A stretch of 46,099 nt of DNA from Methanobrevibacter sp. (lineage in GTDB: Archaea > Methanobacteriota > Methanobacteria > Methanobacteriales > Methanobacteriaceae), in the NCBI GenBank assembly GCA_024689425.1, contig JAILDN010000021.1:1-46099 (forward strand), in the 5' to 3' direction. The position numbers and the translations under genes were made by a program. Numbering within the stretch: the stretch's first letter is position 1; each line of letters begins with the position of its first letter. Under the pieces are notes generated by a model. The model made no database searches. It was given only the letters and a program-made list of their open reading frames with translations, and was not told where the DNA came from. Below are positions 33,345-41,738 of this stretch, piece by piece.

Positions 33345-34652
33345 TTACAATCCAATAACTTTTAAGTCATGTACAAGTAATTTGGGGATAATAAATGATC
33401 CTTTCTGTTTTACTTCAGATTTTAACGCATCACCTTTTTTCATTAAATCATAGATGTTTCCAGAAATCATCGCTTTTTTAACACCTTCAGTAATTTCTCC
33501 GTTTTCAATAGTAAATGCATTATTGGCTTCTACTGAGAAATCACCAGAAATTGGATTTGCCGTGTGTGCTCCTAAAACACTTGTTGTTAAAAATCCATTA
33601 TCAATTTCTTCTAATTTGACTTCATTTTTAAACTTAAATTCAAGATTTGATGGACCAATATCGGGGGTTGTTAAATAGGATCCCCTATATCCATTGGAAG
33701 TGCTTTCACATCCTGCCTTATTTGCAGTATAAATATCATATAAAAATGATTTTAAAACCCCTTCATCAACTAAAACAGTTTCTTTTGAAGCTGTTCCCTC
33801 ACCATCAGCTTTTGTTGTTCCCATTGCACCTTCAAGTAATGGATTGTCAATAATGGAAAGGTTTGAATCAGTTATTTCTTCACCGATTTTATCATGGAGT
33901 ATTGATCTTCCTCTCAAAACATTTTCTCCAATAAATCCTTGGATAAATGTTGAAAGCAGTCCTGATGCGGCATAATAATCCAGGACGACATCGCAATCGT
34001 TAGTTTCAATAGCTTTTGGGTTTAGTGAATCGTGGGCTAACTTACAAACATCATCAGTTAGTCTTTCATATTCAATATCAAGATGCCTTGATGAAGTATA
34101 ATCATAAGCGGTTGCAAATTGCCCGTCCTTTTCAATATTAACGGATAATCCTCCACTAAATCCAGTACCCTTATCATAAATGGATACTCCGTTTGAGTTT
34201 AAAATCAGCTCTTCGCCTTTTGATGCTGAAAACCCGCTGAAAGTGATATCACATTTGTTTTCTTTGCTTCTTTCAATAATATTTTCTATAAATTCGCAGC
34301 ATTCATCAACAGTTAAATTTTCATAATTCTTATCATAAGTTCCCTTAACATCTTTAACTTCACTTGCTTGTGCAAATTCATAATTTTCATCAACTTTATT
34401 TAATTTTGCATTATCTAATGCCTTTTGGGCCGTTTGGGGAATTTTATCTAAATCTGAAGTGTATGCGAAACCCATTTTATTATCTTTAAGGATGCGAATT
34501 CCAACACCACTTTCAATTTCTTCTTTAGCAAAACTCAAAACATCTTTTTTAGATTCGACTTCAATAAGTTCTGTGTTAGCTATGTAAACTTCCCAACTAT
34601 CAGATAGTTTTTCAACTTCATTCATGCATTTATCAGCAATTTCATATATCAT
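33345..34652 (-). CDS. TldD/PmbA-family metalloprotease-like protein
   Basis: A 435-residue member of the TldD/PmbA (U62) family. Typical pieces: the N-terminal YIANTELIEVESKKDVLSFA, then GVGIRILKDNKMGFAYTSD, the mid-protein FSASKGEELILNSNGVSIYDKG, and the C-terminal GAHTANPISGDFSVEANNAF that marks the PmbA side of the family. In bacteria TldD and PmbA (TldE) form a heterodimer with one zinc site on TldD; no second family gene is in the window and I do not see a clear HExxxH motif, so this is the PmbA/TldE-like subunit. Start at ATG 34652 (AGGTGGATGAA), overlapping the phosphatase stop region. Confidence 0.88.
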   Translation of the reverse strand: MIYEIADKCMNEVEKLSDSWEVYIANTELIEVESKKDVLSFAKEEIESGVGIRILKDNKMGFAYTSDLDKIPQTAQKALDNAKLNKVDENYEFAQASEVKDVKGTYDKNYENLTVDECCEFIENIIERSKENKCDITFSGFSASKGEELILNSNGVSIYDKGTGFSGGLSVNIEKDGQFATAYDYTSSRHLDIEYERLTDDVCKLAHDSLNPKAIETNDCDVVLDYYAASGLLSTFIQGFIGENVLRGRSILHDKIGEEITDSNLSIIDNPLLEGAMGTTKADGEGTASKETVLVDEGVLKSFLYDIYTANKAGCESTSNGYRGSYLTTPDIGPSNLEFKFKNEVKLEEIDNGFLTTSVLGAHTANPISGDFSVEANNAFTIENGEITEGVKKAMISGNIYDLMKKGDALKSEVKQKGSFIIPKLLVHDLKVIGL

Positions 34653-34653
34653 T

Positions 34654-35364
34654 TCATCCACCTAATGCAAATTTCTCAATAGCTTCAGCCACACCATCGC
34701 CAAATTTATTCACGCAAGCATATGTGCTTATTTCTTTTAAAGAATCATCTGCATTTCCAACAGCTATTTTAAATCCTGCTTCTTTCAGGAAGTCTTCATC
34801 ATTTTCACTATCTCCAATAGCCATCACATTCTCCATATTGATTCCGTTTTTTTCACATAAACGTCTTAGTGAAGTCCCTTTATTAACTCTTTTGTCAGTG
34901 ATATGCAGTGCAAAGCCACTATCGTAGATTTCTAACTCATCGATATGTTCATAATCTTTCAGAGCATCTTCTATAATTTCTCTTTTGATTGTTTTATAGA
35001 ATACAATCTCTGTAGCGCGGTAATTATTGTCATGTGAAGCATGTTTTATGTAGTTATCTCCTAATTTTTCTTTGAGATGTGTGTCTGCTTGTTCGATATA
35101 TTCTCTGTTAACTAATATTTCAACGGCATTGTTGTTATATCCTTCTTTAAAAATCATCCCACCATTTTCCGCGACAAGTCCTCCGCTGCAGCCGATTAAA
35201 ACTTGAGCGGCATATGCATAGTTAACTACATTTCCAGTCACTATAATTGTTGGAATGCCATTTTCTTCAGCAGCCCTTAAAGCTTCGATTGCTGAAATAC
35301 AGATTTTTCTTGAATCGTCTGTTATGGTTCCATCAATATCAACTGCTATTGCTTCAATTTTCAT
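34654..35364 (-). CDS. pgp: Phosphoglycolate phosphatase, archaeal HAD type
   Basis: A 236-residue HAD superfamily phosphatase of the Cof-like archaeal subgroup. Motif I DIDGTITDD (about 9-17, catalytic Asp), motif II VTGN, motif III with a Lys (KGTSLRRL), and motif IV GDSENDEDF (metal aspartates) are all present, with a C2-type cap between. Members hydrolyse 2-phosphoglycolate. Ends 2 nt before the TldD-like start is read and begins 2 nt after hypD, so the four genes hypD, pgp, tldD/pmbA, sseB-like share one transcript. Confidence 0.9.
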   Translation of the reverse strand: MKIEAIAVDIDGTITDDSRKICISAIEALRAAEENGIPTIIVTGNVVNYAYAAQVLIGCSGGLVAENGGMIFKEGYNNNAVEILVNREYIEQADTHLKEKLGDNYIKHASHDNNYRATEIVFYKTIKREIIEDALKDYEHIDELEIYDSGFALHITDKRVNKGTSLRRLCEKNGINMENVMAIGDSENDEDFLKEAGFKIAVGNADDSLKEISTYACVNKFGDGVAEAIEKFALGG

Positions 35365-35366
35365 GC

Positions 35367-36413
35367 TTAACCTCTAGAATACCTGTGTGCAATGTTACAG
35401 GTTCCTTCTTTACTTACCATACAGGCTCCAATTGGGTGAAGAGGATTACATTCGTTTCTAAATAATTTGCAATCTTCAGGTCTTGCAAGGCCTCTTAAAA
35501 TAGGTCCGCAGATACAGCCTTTTGGTGCTTCCTTAACATCTTTTACTTCAATATCGTATTTTTCACGAGCATTATAGTCAGAAAATTCATCTTTAATTTC
35601 TAGGATGGAGTTAGGTATTTTAGGAAATCCTCTCCATTCTCTGCTTGCAACGTCAAATACTTCATTTATCATTTTGACAGCTATTTCATTTCCTTCTTCT
35701 CTAACGGCTCTTTTGTATTCATTTTCAATTTTTGGTGTTTCATTATGTATTTGTCTTAAAATCATGTAAACAGACATCAAAATGTCTAAAGGGTTAAATC
35801 CGGCAACTGCTTGAGGAATGCCAAAGTCATTTGAGAAGTATTCGAATGGTTTGGTTCCAATAATTGTACAAACATGTCCCGGTTGGATTAATGCATTTAA
35901 ACTTGTTTGCCCGGAATTAATTAAAAAATCAATTGCAGGAGGTATCAATCTATGGCAGGACAATACTGAAAAGTTTTCTGGTGGTGTAGCTAGGAGTTCG
36001 GCAGCTGTTGTTGGTGCTGTTGTCTCAAAACCTGCAGCCATAAATACTACATCATTGTCTTCTTTTTCAGCTATTTCTATTGCTTTGTTAATACCATAGA
36101 CAATTCTCACATCTCCACCTTCGGCTTTTGCATCTGCAAGAGACCCATTTGAACCCGGAACTCTTAACATATCTCCGAAGGTTGTGATTGTCACACCCCT
36201 TTCAACTAACTCCAAACATTCATCTATTTCACGTGATGGAACAACACATACAGGACAGCCAGGACCTGCAACAATTTCCACTTCGTCAGGTAAAAGACTT
36301 CTAATTCCATTTTCCATGATTGTATGCTCGTGTGAACCACAGACGTGCATAATTTTAACCGGGGTAGCTAATTCATTAATCCTATCCAATAATTCTTTTG
36401 ACATATTTTTCAT
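35367..36413 (-). CDS. hypD: Hydrogenase maturation protein HypD
   Basis: A 348-residue iron-sulphur protein that with HypC assembles the Fe(CN)2CO part of [NiFe] hydrogenases, needed for the F420-reducing and other hydrogenases of methanogens. Motifs: HVCGSHEHTI (41-region cysteine), GPGCPVCVVP (about 70-79), TTFGDMLRVPGS, and the C-terminal GCICGPILRG with CKLFRNEC and GACMVSKEGTC for the 4Fe-4S cluster. GGTGTTAAA precedes ATG 36413. First gene of its operon, divergent from the neuA fusion. Other hyp genes are not in the window. Confidence 0.96.
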   Translation of the reverse strand: MKNMSKELLDRINELATPVKIMHVCGSHEHTIMENGIRSLLPDEVEIVAGPGCPVCVVPSREIDECLELVERGVTITTFGDMLRVPGSNGSLADAKAEGGDVRIVYGINKAIEIAEKEDNDVVFMAAGFETTAPTTAAELLATPPENFSVLSCHRLIPPAIDFLINSGQTSLNALIQPGHVCTIIGTKPFEYFSNDFGIPQAVAGFNPLDILMSVYMILRQIHNETPKIENEYKRAVREEGNEIAVKMINEVFDVASREWRGFPKIPNSILEIKDEFSDYNAREKYDIEVKDVKEAPKGCICGPILRGLARPEDCKLFRNECNPLHPIGACMVSKEGTCNIAHRYSRG

Positions 36414-36495
36414 TTTAACACCAAAGATTTAATATTATATTATGTTAATATTAATTATAGATATTAATTTATTTTATTATAATACTTGTGATATT
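36414..36495. promoter_or_regulatory. Divergent promoter between hypD and the nonulosonic acid genes
   Basis: AT-rich 82-nt gap with AATATTATATTATG (36429-36442) and TTTATTATAATAC (36472-36484), both TATA-like, pointing to opposite-strand promoters. No other feature seen. Confidence 0.35.
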
Positions 36496-38166
36496 ATGTT
36501 TAACAATAATAAAATTTTGGTAGTTATTCCAGCAAGGGGAGGTTCAAAAGGAATTCCTCGTAAGAATATTCGTTTACTTGCTGATAAACCATTAATTTCT
36601 TATGCAATCAACATTGCTAAATCTTCTCAGTATGTTGATGATGTTGTTGTATCTACTGAAGATTCAGAAATTGCACTGATAGCCGAAAAATTTGGAGCAA
36701 GTATTATTAGGCGTTCTCCAGATTTGGCAGGGGACAAAATTCCTCTAGATCCAGTCATTTTCGATGCTACAGTCCAAAAAGAAAAACAAGCCTTTGATGA
36801 ATATGATATTGTAATTACATTACAACCTACATCACCACTTTTAAAAACAGAGACTCTCGATAAAGCCATTGAAAAATTCGAAAGTTTTGAAATTGACACT
36901 GTTATTTCTGTTGTTGATGATAGACACTTGAGTTGGGGAGTAAATGAGGAGGATAATAGTTATCATCCATTATACTCTGAAAGACTTAATAGACAATATC
37001 TTCCAAAACAATTTAGAGAAACCGGAGGTTTCTTTGCAACAAGGCGCTCTTTTTTAACACCAAATTCTCGTTTAGGAAATAATGTGGATTTAGTTGAGAT
37101 TTCTCATGAAGAAAGTATTGATATTGGTTCTTATGAGGATTGGTGGGTTGCAGATCATTATCTGAATAAAAAACGAATAGCTATTGTTGTAAATGCCGAT
37201 AATGAAATCGGTACAGGCCATATTTATAGATGTATTTCAATTGCATCAAAATTATTAAGTGATGATGTTTTGTTTTTACTTGATGAAAAACATCAATTAG
37301 GTATAGATATTGTAAATAGTTTTAATTATCCATATAAACTTTATGATGATGAGGATGATTTATTTAAGTTATTGGAGAAATATAATCCTCAAATTGTTGT
37401 AAATGATATATTGGATACTTCTAAGGAATATGTGTCTCATCAAAAAGAATTAGGTTATTTTGTTATTAACTTTGAAGATTTAGGTACTGGCAGTGAAGAA
37501 GCAGATATTGTATTTGACGCATTATATGAACATGATGGGGGTTTTGGAAATATTTTCACAGGACACAAGTATTATATTTTAAAAGATGAATTCTATTTCC
37601 AACCTACAAAAATTGTCACCCCTGAAGTTGATAATGTTCTGTTAACATTCGGCGGTACAGACCCTAATAATCTCACTGAAAAGGTTTTAGAATCTATTTT
37701 AAATAGTGGATATGCTGGAAGAATTAATGTCGTTTTAGGCTTGGGATATCCAAATAAATCCGAATTAATGGAAAAATATGAATTTAATAGTAATGTTCAA
37801 ATTTATGCGAATGTTAATAATATCAGTGATTTCATGTTAAAGGCAGATATAATTTTCACTTCTGCTGGAAGAACAATGTATGAAATTTGCTCTGTTGGAA
37901 CTCCATGTATCTGTATTTGTCAAAATGGAAGGGAACAGACCCACTCATTTGGAACTCATAAATATGGATTCATAAATATGGGTCTTGGAGAAAATATTTC
38001 AAATGAAGATATCACAAATCAATTCAATATTGTGTGGCAAGATCATGAATTAAGACAAAATATGAGTAATATAATGAAAAATGTTGATTTAAAACACGGT
38101 TTTGAAAATATATGGTCGGTCGTTGAAGAAAGATATTGGGCTCGTAGATTTGAAGAGGAACATTAG
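36496..38166 (+). CDS. Nonulosonic acid cytidylyltransferase fused to PseG-like UDP-sugar hydrolase
   Basis: A 556-residue two-domain protein. Residues about 5-230 are a NeuA/PseF/LegF CMP-sugar synthetase (VVIPARGGSKGIPRKNI nucleotide loop, DDVVVSTEDSEI, LQPTSPLL). Residues about 235-550 are a GT-B fold PseG/SpsG-like UDP-sugar hydrolase (VVNADNEIGTGHIYRC with the catalytic-type His, LLTFGGTDPNNLT, SAGRTMYEICSVGTPCI). The two activities are normally separate steps of pseudaminic or legionaminic acid synthesis. Upstream ATG 36442 is in frame; GTGATATT sets ATG 36496. NeuB follows 9 nt downstream. Confidence 0.9.
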   Translation: MFNNNKILVVIPARGGSKGIPRKNIRLLADKPLISYAINIAKSSQYVDDVVVSTEDSEIALIAEKFGASIIRRSPDLAGDKIPLDPVIFDATVQKEKQAFDEYDIVITLQPTSPLLKTETLDKAIEKFESFEIDTVISVVDDRHLSWGVNEEDNSYHPLYSERLNRQYLPKQFRETGGFFATRRSFLTPNSRLGNNVDLVEISHEESIDIGSYEDWWVADHYLNKKRIAIVVNADNEIGTGHIYRCISIASKLLSDDVLFLLDEKHQLGIDIVNSFNYPYKLYDDEDDLFKLLEKYNPQIVVNDILDTSKEYVSHQKELGYFVINFEDLGTGSEEADIVFDALYEHDGGFGNIFTGHKYYILKDEFYFQPTKIVTPEVDNVLLTFGGTDPNNLTEKVLESILNSGYAGRINVVLGLGYPNKSELMEKYEFNSNVQIYANVNNISDFMLKADIIFTSAGRTMYEICSVGTPCICICQNGREQTHSFGTHKYGFINMGLGENISNEDITNQFNIVWQDHELRQNMSNIMKNVDLKHGFENIWSVVEERYWARRFEEEH

Positions 38167-38175
38167 GTGTTAAAA

Positions 38176-39228
38176 ATGAATATTTTTAATAAAAAACCTT
38201 TTTTAATTGGTGAAATTGGTGTTAATTTTTATGACATCGCTAAAGAAGAAGAAATTAGTGACATGGAAGCTGCAAAATTAATGATTCGTGAAGCTAAAAA
38301 GTGCGGCATCGACGCCGTTAAGTTTCAATCTTATAAAGCAGAAAATACTGTATCAAAAAATTCTCCGGCATATTGGGATTTGTCTGAAGAGCCTACAACT
38401 TCACAATTTGAATTATTTAAAAAGTACGATAAGTTTGGGGAAGAGGAATATCGCCAATTAGCAGATTATTGTCGTGAAATAGGGATAATGTTTTTATCAA
38501 CACCGTTCGATTTTGAATCTGTTGATTATCTTGATGAATTTATGGATGTTTATAAAATATCTTCTTCTGATTTAAACAACATACCATTTATTAAATATGT
38601 TGCAAGTAAAAATAAACCCATTATATTATCAACGGGCGGATCTACATTAAATGAAATTAAACAAGCGGTAAGGGCCATTGAAGAGGTGTCTACAGTTGAC
38701 ATTGCAATTATGCATTGCATATTTTCTTATCCAACAAATTATGAGGATGCTAACTTATTAATGATTAAAGATTTGGCCGAAAATTTCCCTGAATATGAAA
38801 TTGGTTATTCTGACCATACTAAACCTGATTTAAATATGTTTGTTTTAACGACTGCATATAGTTATGGTGCTGATATCATAGAAAAGCATTTTACTTTAGA
38901 TAAATCTCTTAAAGGCAATGATCACTATCATTCAATGGATCCAAATGATGTGCTAATTTTTAGAACAAATATCAGTTTTTTATCAAAAATCAGGGGTATG
39001 AAAAATAAACAACCGTTAATATGTGAATCTTCAGCAAGACGTGAAGCAAGACGTTCAATTGTTGTAAATAAAGATGTTAAAAAGGGTGAAGTGATTACTG
39101 AAGAGATAATAACATTTAAAAGGCCTGGAAGTGGAATATCTCCTGCTAGAATAGATGAGGTTTTGGGTAAAAAAGCTGTTGAAGATATTCCTGAAGATAC
39201 TTTGCTTGATTTTGACATGTTGTCTTAA
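38176..39228 (+). CDS. neuB: NeuB-family nonulosonic acid synthase
   Basis: A 350-residue PEP-condensing synthase of sialic, pseudaminic or legionaminic acid. The TIM barrel shows IGEIGVNFYD, GIDAVKFQSYKAENT, FLSTPFDFESVDYL, YKISSSDLNNIPFI, IILSTGGSTLNEI, IGYSDHT and the metal/PEP site IIEKHFTLDKSLKGNDH. A C-terminal SAF antifreeze-like domain (about 285-350, SIVVNKDVKKGEVI) completes the family layout. It starts at ATG 38176 behind GGTGTTAAAA, just after the NeuA-PseG fusion. Which sugar is made cannot be decided here; the PseG-like partner favours a pseudaminic or legionaminic type. Confidence 0.93.
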   Translation: MNIFNKKPFLIGEIGVNFYDIAKEEEISDMEAAKLMIREAKKCGIDAVKFQSYKAENTVSKNSPAYWDLSEEPTTSQFELFKKYDKFGEEEYRQLADYCREIGIMFLSTPFDFESVDYLDEFMDVYKISSSDLNNIPFIKYVASKNKPIILSTGGSTLNEIKQAVRAIEEVSTVDIAIMHCIFSYPTNYEDANLLMIKDLAENFPEYEIGYSDHTKPDLNMFVLTTAYSYGADIIEKHFTLDKSLKGNDHYHSMDPNDVLIFRTNISFLSKIRGMKNKQPLICESSARREARRSIVVNKDVKKGEVITEEIITFKRPGSGISPARIDEVLGKKAVEDIPEDTLLDFDMLS

Positions 39229-39295
39229 TTGCTATTTTTTGCACAATAGTTAAATTTATTAATAAGTTGTGTTTAACTATAAATTGGTGTTGCCT

Positions 39296-39997
39296 ATGAA
39301 ATTCTGTTATGAATGTGGTTATAAATTAGAAGGATTTGAAAAATTCTGTCCTGAATGTGGAAAAGAGTTTAAAAGTCCTGATGACACTGAAGATTTAATC
39401 GATTCAATTTTCTCTCAAGTTTGTGAGGATATTGAAGATTTAAAGAAAGAAACTAAGAATTTTCTTGAGGATTTTGATATTGAAGATACAATTGATGATT
39501 TTTCAAGAAACTCTAAAAGAGCATTAAATAGGGATTATGATTATATCAGGAGAGCCCGTAAAAAAATTGAGCATCCTGGTGAGAATAGAAGAGTTATTGA
39601 ACTTTGTAATAAAGCAATAGCTATAAATGAATTAAATTGGGAAGCATATTTCTTAAAGGGCATAGCTTTATTTAATATTGGGAGATATGATGAAGCTATT
39701 GAGGAATTGATTAACTCTTTAGCATTAAATGAAGAAAATCTTGAAGCTAGAGCTTATATTGCAAAAGCGTATTATTTTAAAGGAAATGCAGATTATGCAA
39801 TTAAAGTATATGATTCTATACTAAACATTGATGAGAAATACTTTGATGCATTTAAATGTAAAGCAATAATCTATTTCCATAAAAGAAATTACGAAAAAGC
39901 CGATGAATTCTTTAAAAAAGCAAATAACATTTCAAAGTTATCTGATGATCTTCAAGATAAATGGGCTATTTGCAAAGAAAAATTGGATGAACAATAA
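39296..39997 (+). CDS. Zinc-ribbon and TPR protein
   Basis: A 233-residue protein. An N-terminal zinc ribbon (CYECGYKLEGFEKFCPECGKEF, two CxxC pairs) is followed by an acidic helical linker (about 25-90) and then about three TPR units (about 95-230: CNKAIAINELNWEAYFLKGI, LINSLALNEENLEARAYIAK, YDSILNIDEKYFDAFKCKAI). Such proteins are abundant in Methanobrevibacter and probably act as interaction scaffolds; partners unknown. A TTG- or ATG-type start at 39269 is in frame but GGTGTTGCCT points to ATG 39296. A hairpin terminator follows directly. Confidence 0.82.
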   Translation: MKFCYECGYKLEGFEKFCPECGKEFKSPDDTEDLIDSIFSQVCEDIEDLKKETKNFLEDFDIEDTIDDFSRNSKRALNRDYDYIRRARKKIEHPGENRRVIELCNKAIAINELNWEAYFLKGIALFNIGRYDEAIEELINSLALNEENLEARAYIAKAYYFKGNADYAIKVYDSILNIDEKYFDAFKCKAIIYFHKRNYEKADEFFKKANNISKLSDDLQDKWAICKEKLDEQ

Positions 39998-40000
39998 TTG

Positions 40001-40029
40001 GTGAAATTCATTTTCACTTTTTAATTTTT
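40001..40029 (+). terminator. Hairpin terminator of the TPR protein gene
   Basis: GTGAAA (40001-40006) pairs with TTTCAC (40012-40017) around a 5-nt loop, followed by a T-rich tract (40018-40030), starting 4 nt after the stop. Confidence 0.65.
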
Positions 40030-40076
40030 TAAATAATCTTATTTTGAAATATTTAATAAAAAAAGAAATAAAAAAA

Positions 40077-41603
40077 TTAAATTTCTGAAGAACAATCTGC
40101 AGAGTATTTACTAAGCAATACTGCACATTTGTCAATGGTTTCAGAATCTAATTTAATTGTAGTGGTTTTAATAGTATTTAATAATTCTTCAATAAATAAG
40201 TCTTCGTCAGTTAAAGGCATATTTATAACGACAACTTCATTATTTATGAATCCTACTAAAGGTTCAACAAAACAATTTCTAATGTTGTTTTCATTAAGGA
40301 AATTAATTAAATCTTCACCTAAAGTCAATGCTTTTTGCTTGATTGCATTGTCTTGAGAGAATTTAGCCTGTTTTGTTGTGTATCTGAATCTTCTTTGGTT
40401 TCCTTCTTGTGTGATAATCACTTTGTCATTATCTGTTTCACCAGAATTGATTAATTCAATATTTTCATTTTCTGAATTTAATCTATTTTTAGGATTATAC
40501 TTTTGGGAAAGGAGTGCGTAGATTCCTGTAGGTCCAACAACAACATGGTTAATTCCTACTGAGGATGTTGGAGTTTTAACATTATAGAATACATAGTTAT
40601 CCTCAGGAAGTGTTAACAAGTGATCTCTGATGATTTTTGTTCTTTTAGTAACTTCTTGAGTATCTTTTGTCCTATAAAGTCCATAAGCCATGATAATGAT
40701 TCCTATTAATAAAACAGCAAGTCCAAATCCACTATTTACTAACATAACTTCTAATACACTTATAATTAATATTACAACACCGACTATGATGATGTATTGA
40801 TCTTTACTTAAATTTTTTAAATCGAAAGTATCATTTTCATCATATAAGTATCCTGTTGAAACTATTCCGTCTCCAGGTTCATTGATTGTGAATATGTTTT
40901 TTATATTTCCAAATCTATCTGATTCTTCTTGTTTTTTAGTAGTTTGATAATATTTTGCCATTCCTTTAAAGAATTCGTCTTTAAGGAAATTTTTCAAAAT
41001 ATTATAATCATTAGTTTTTGGAACAGCAAATTCTTTACCAAATTTTGATAAAACTGGTTCTGGAATTGTAGTTCTAGCAGTTTTATGTGTATTTTCTTCT
41101 ATTAATTCTTCTTCTTCAAGTTCTTCTTCCGCAATTTTTTGCATTTGATCTTCTGAAAAGAAATTTTCAAGTTTATCAGTAATGGATTTTATGGAGTGTG
41201 TGTTATTTTCTGAAGGTGTTTCTTCATTTTCAGGAGCTTCTTGTTGTTCTCTTCTAATTTCTGAGAGCTCTTTTTTTCTCTCGTCAATATATCTATCTAA
41301 TTCCTTGTTCATTTCTGAATCAAGATATCTTAAAGAACCTCCGCAGCTATTGCATTCATAATCTAGTATATTGTCGCTTGATTTAATTTTATATTTTAAT
41401 CCACAATCTTCACATTGGACAATTTGTGAATTATCATATTTTATTGAGCTTAAAATACCAGAATTAGAGGAACCTTGGGCATCAGAATAATCTTCTAGAA
41501 GTTCTAAGCTTCCTGCACATGAAGAACACTCATAAGATGATATATCATCATTATCATCGAGTTGGTACTTAGCACCACAGTTCTTACAACATACAACTTT
41601 CAT
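40077..41603 (-). CDS. Double zinc-ribbon, membrane-anchored NERD-domain protein
   Basis: A 508-residue protein. Two similar zinc ribbons (about 5-32 and 62-92; CKNCGAKYQLDDND...CSSC and CEDCGLKYKI...CNSCGG) are followed by a charged helical linker (about 95-170), a globular part, two membrane helices (about 270-310) and a NERD (nuclease-related) domain (about 330-500; NYVFYNVKTPTSSVGINHVVVGPTGIYAL). The NERD fold is related to PD-(D/E)XK nucleases, but whether catalytic residues survive is not clear. TIM or defence roles are unproven. It converges with the TPR gene. Confidence 0.8.
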   Translation of the reverse strand: MKVVCCKNCGAKYQLDDNDDISSYECSSCAGSLELLEDYSDAQGSSNSGILSSIKYDNSQIVQCEDCGLKYKIKSSDNILDYECNSCGGSLRYLDSEMNKELDRYIDERKKELSEIRREQQEAPENEETPSENNTHSIKSITDKLENFFSEDQMQKIAEEELEEEELIEENTHKTARTTIPEPVLSKFGKEFAVPKTNDYNILKNFLKDEFFKGMAKYYQTTKKQEESDRFGNIKNIFTINEPGDGIVSTGYLYDENDTFDLKNLSKDQYIIIVGVVILIISVLEVMLVNSGFGLAVLLIGIIIMAYGLYRTKDTQEVTKRTKIIRDHLLTLPEDNYVFYNVKTPTSSVGINHVVVGPTGIYALLSQKYNPKNRLNSENENIELINSGETDNDKVIITQEGNQRRFRYTTKQAKFSQDNAIKQKALTLGEDLINFLNENNIRNCFVEPLVGFINNEVVVINMPLTDEDLFIEELLNTIKTTTIKLDSETIDKCAVLLSKYSADCSSEI

Positions 41604-41738
41604 AATATCCTCTTTAAATTGCCTTTATGTTATTAGTTATGAGTAGTTTTAATTATTAAATATATTCATTTAAGTAATTTTTCGATTAAATTTCAAATGA
41701 AAAACTCTTGATAATCCTGGCTAAAAGCTTTGATATCA

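Noticed and set aside
21162-39228. Functional link between the SHS-like MFS carrier and the nonulosonic acid genes
   Set aside because: They are 14 kb apart with many unrelated genes between, and the carrier's substrate cannot be read from its sequence.
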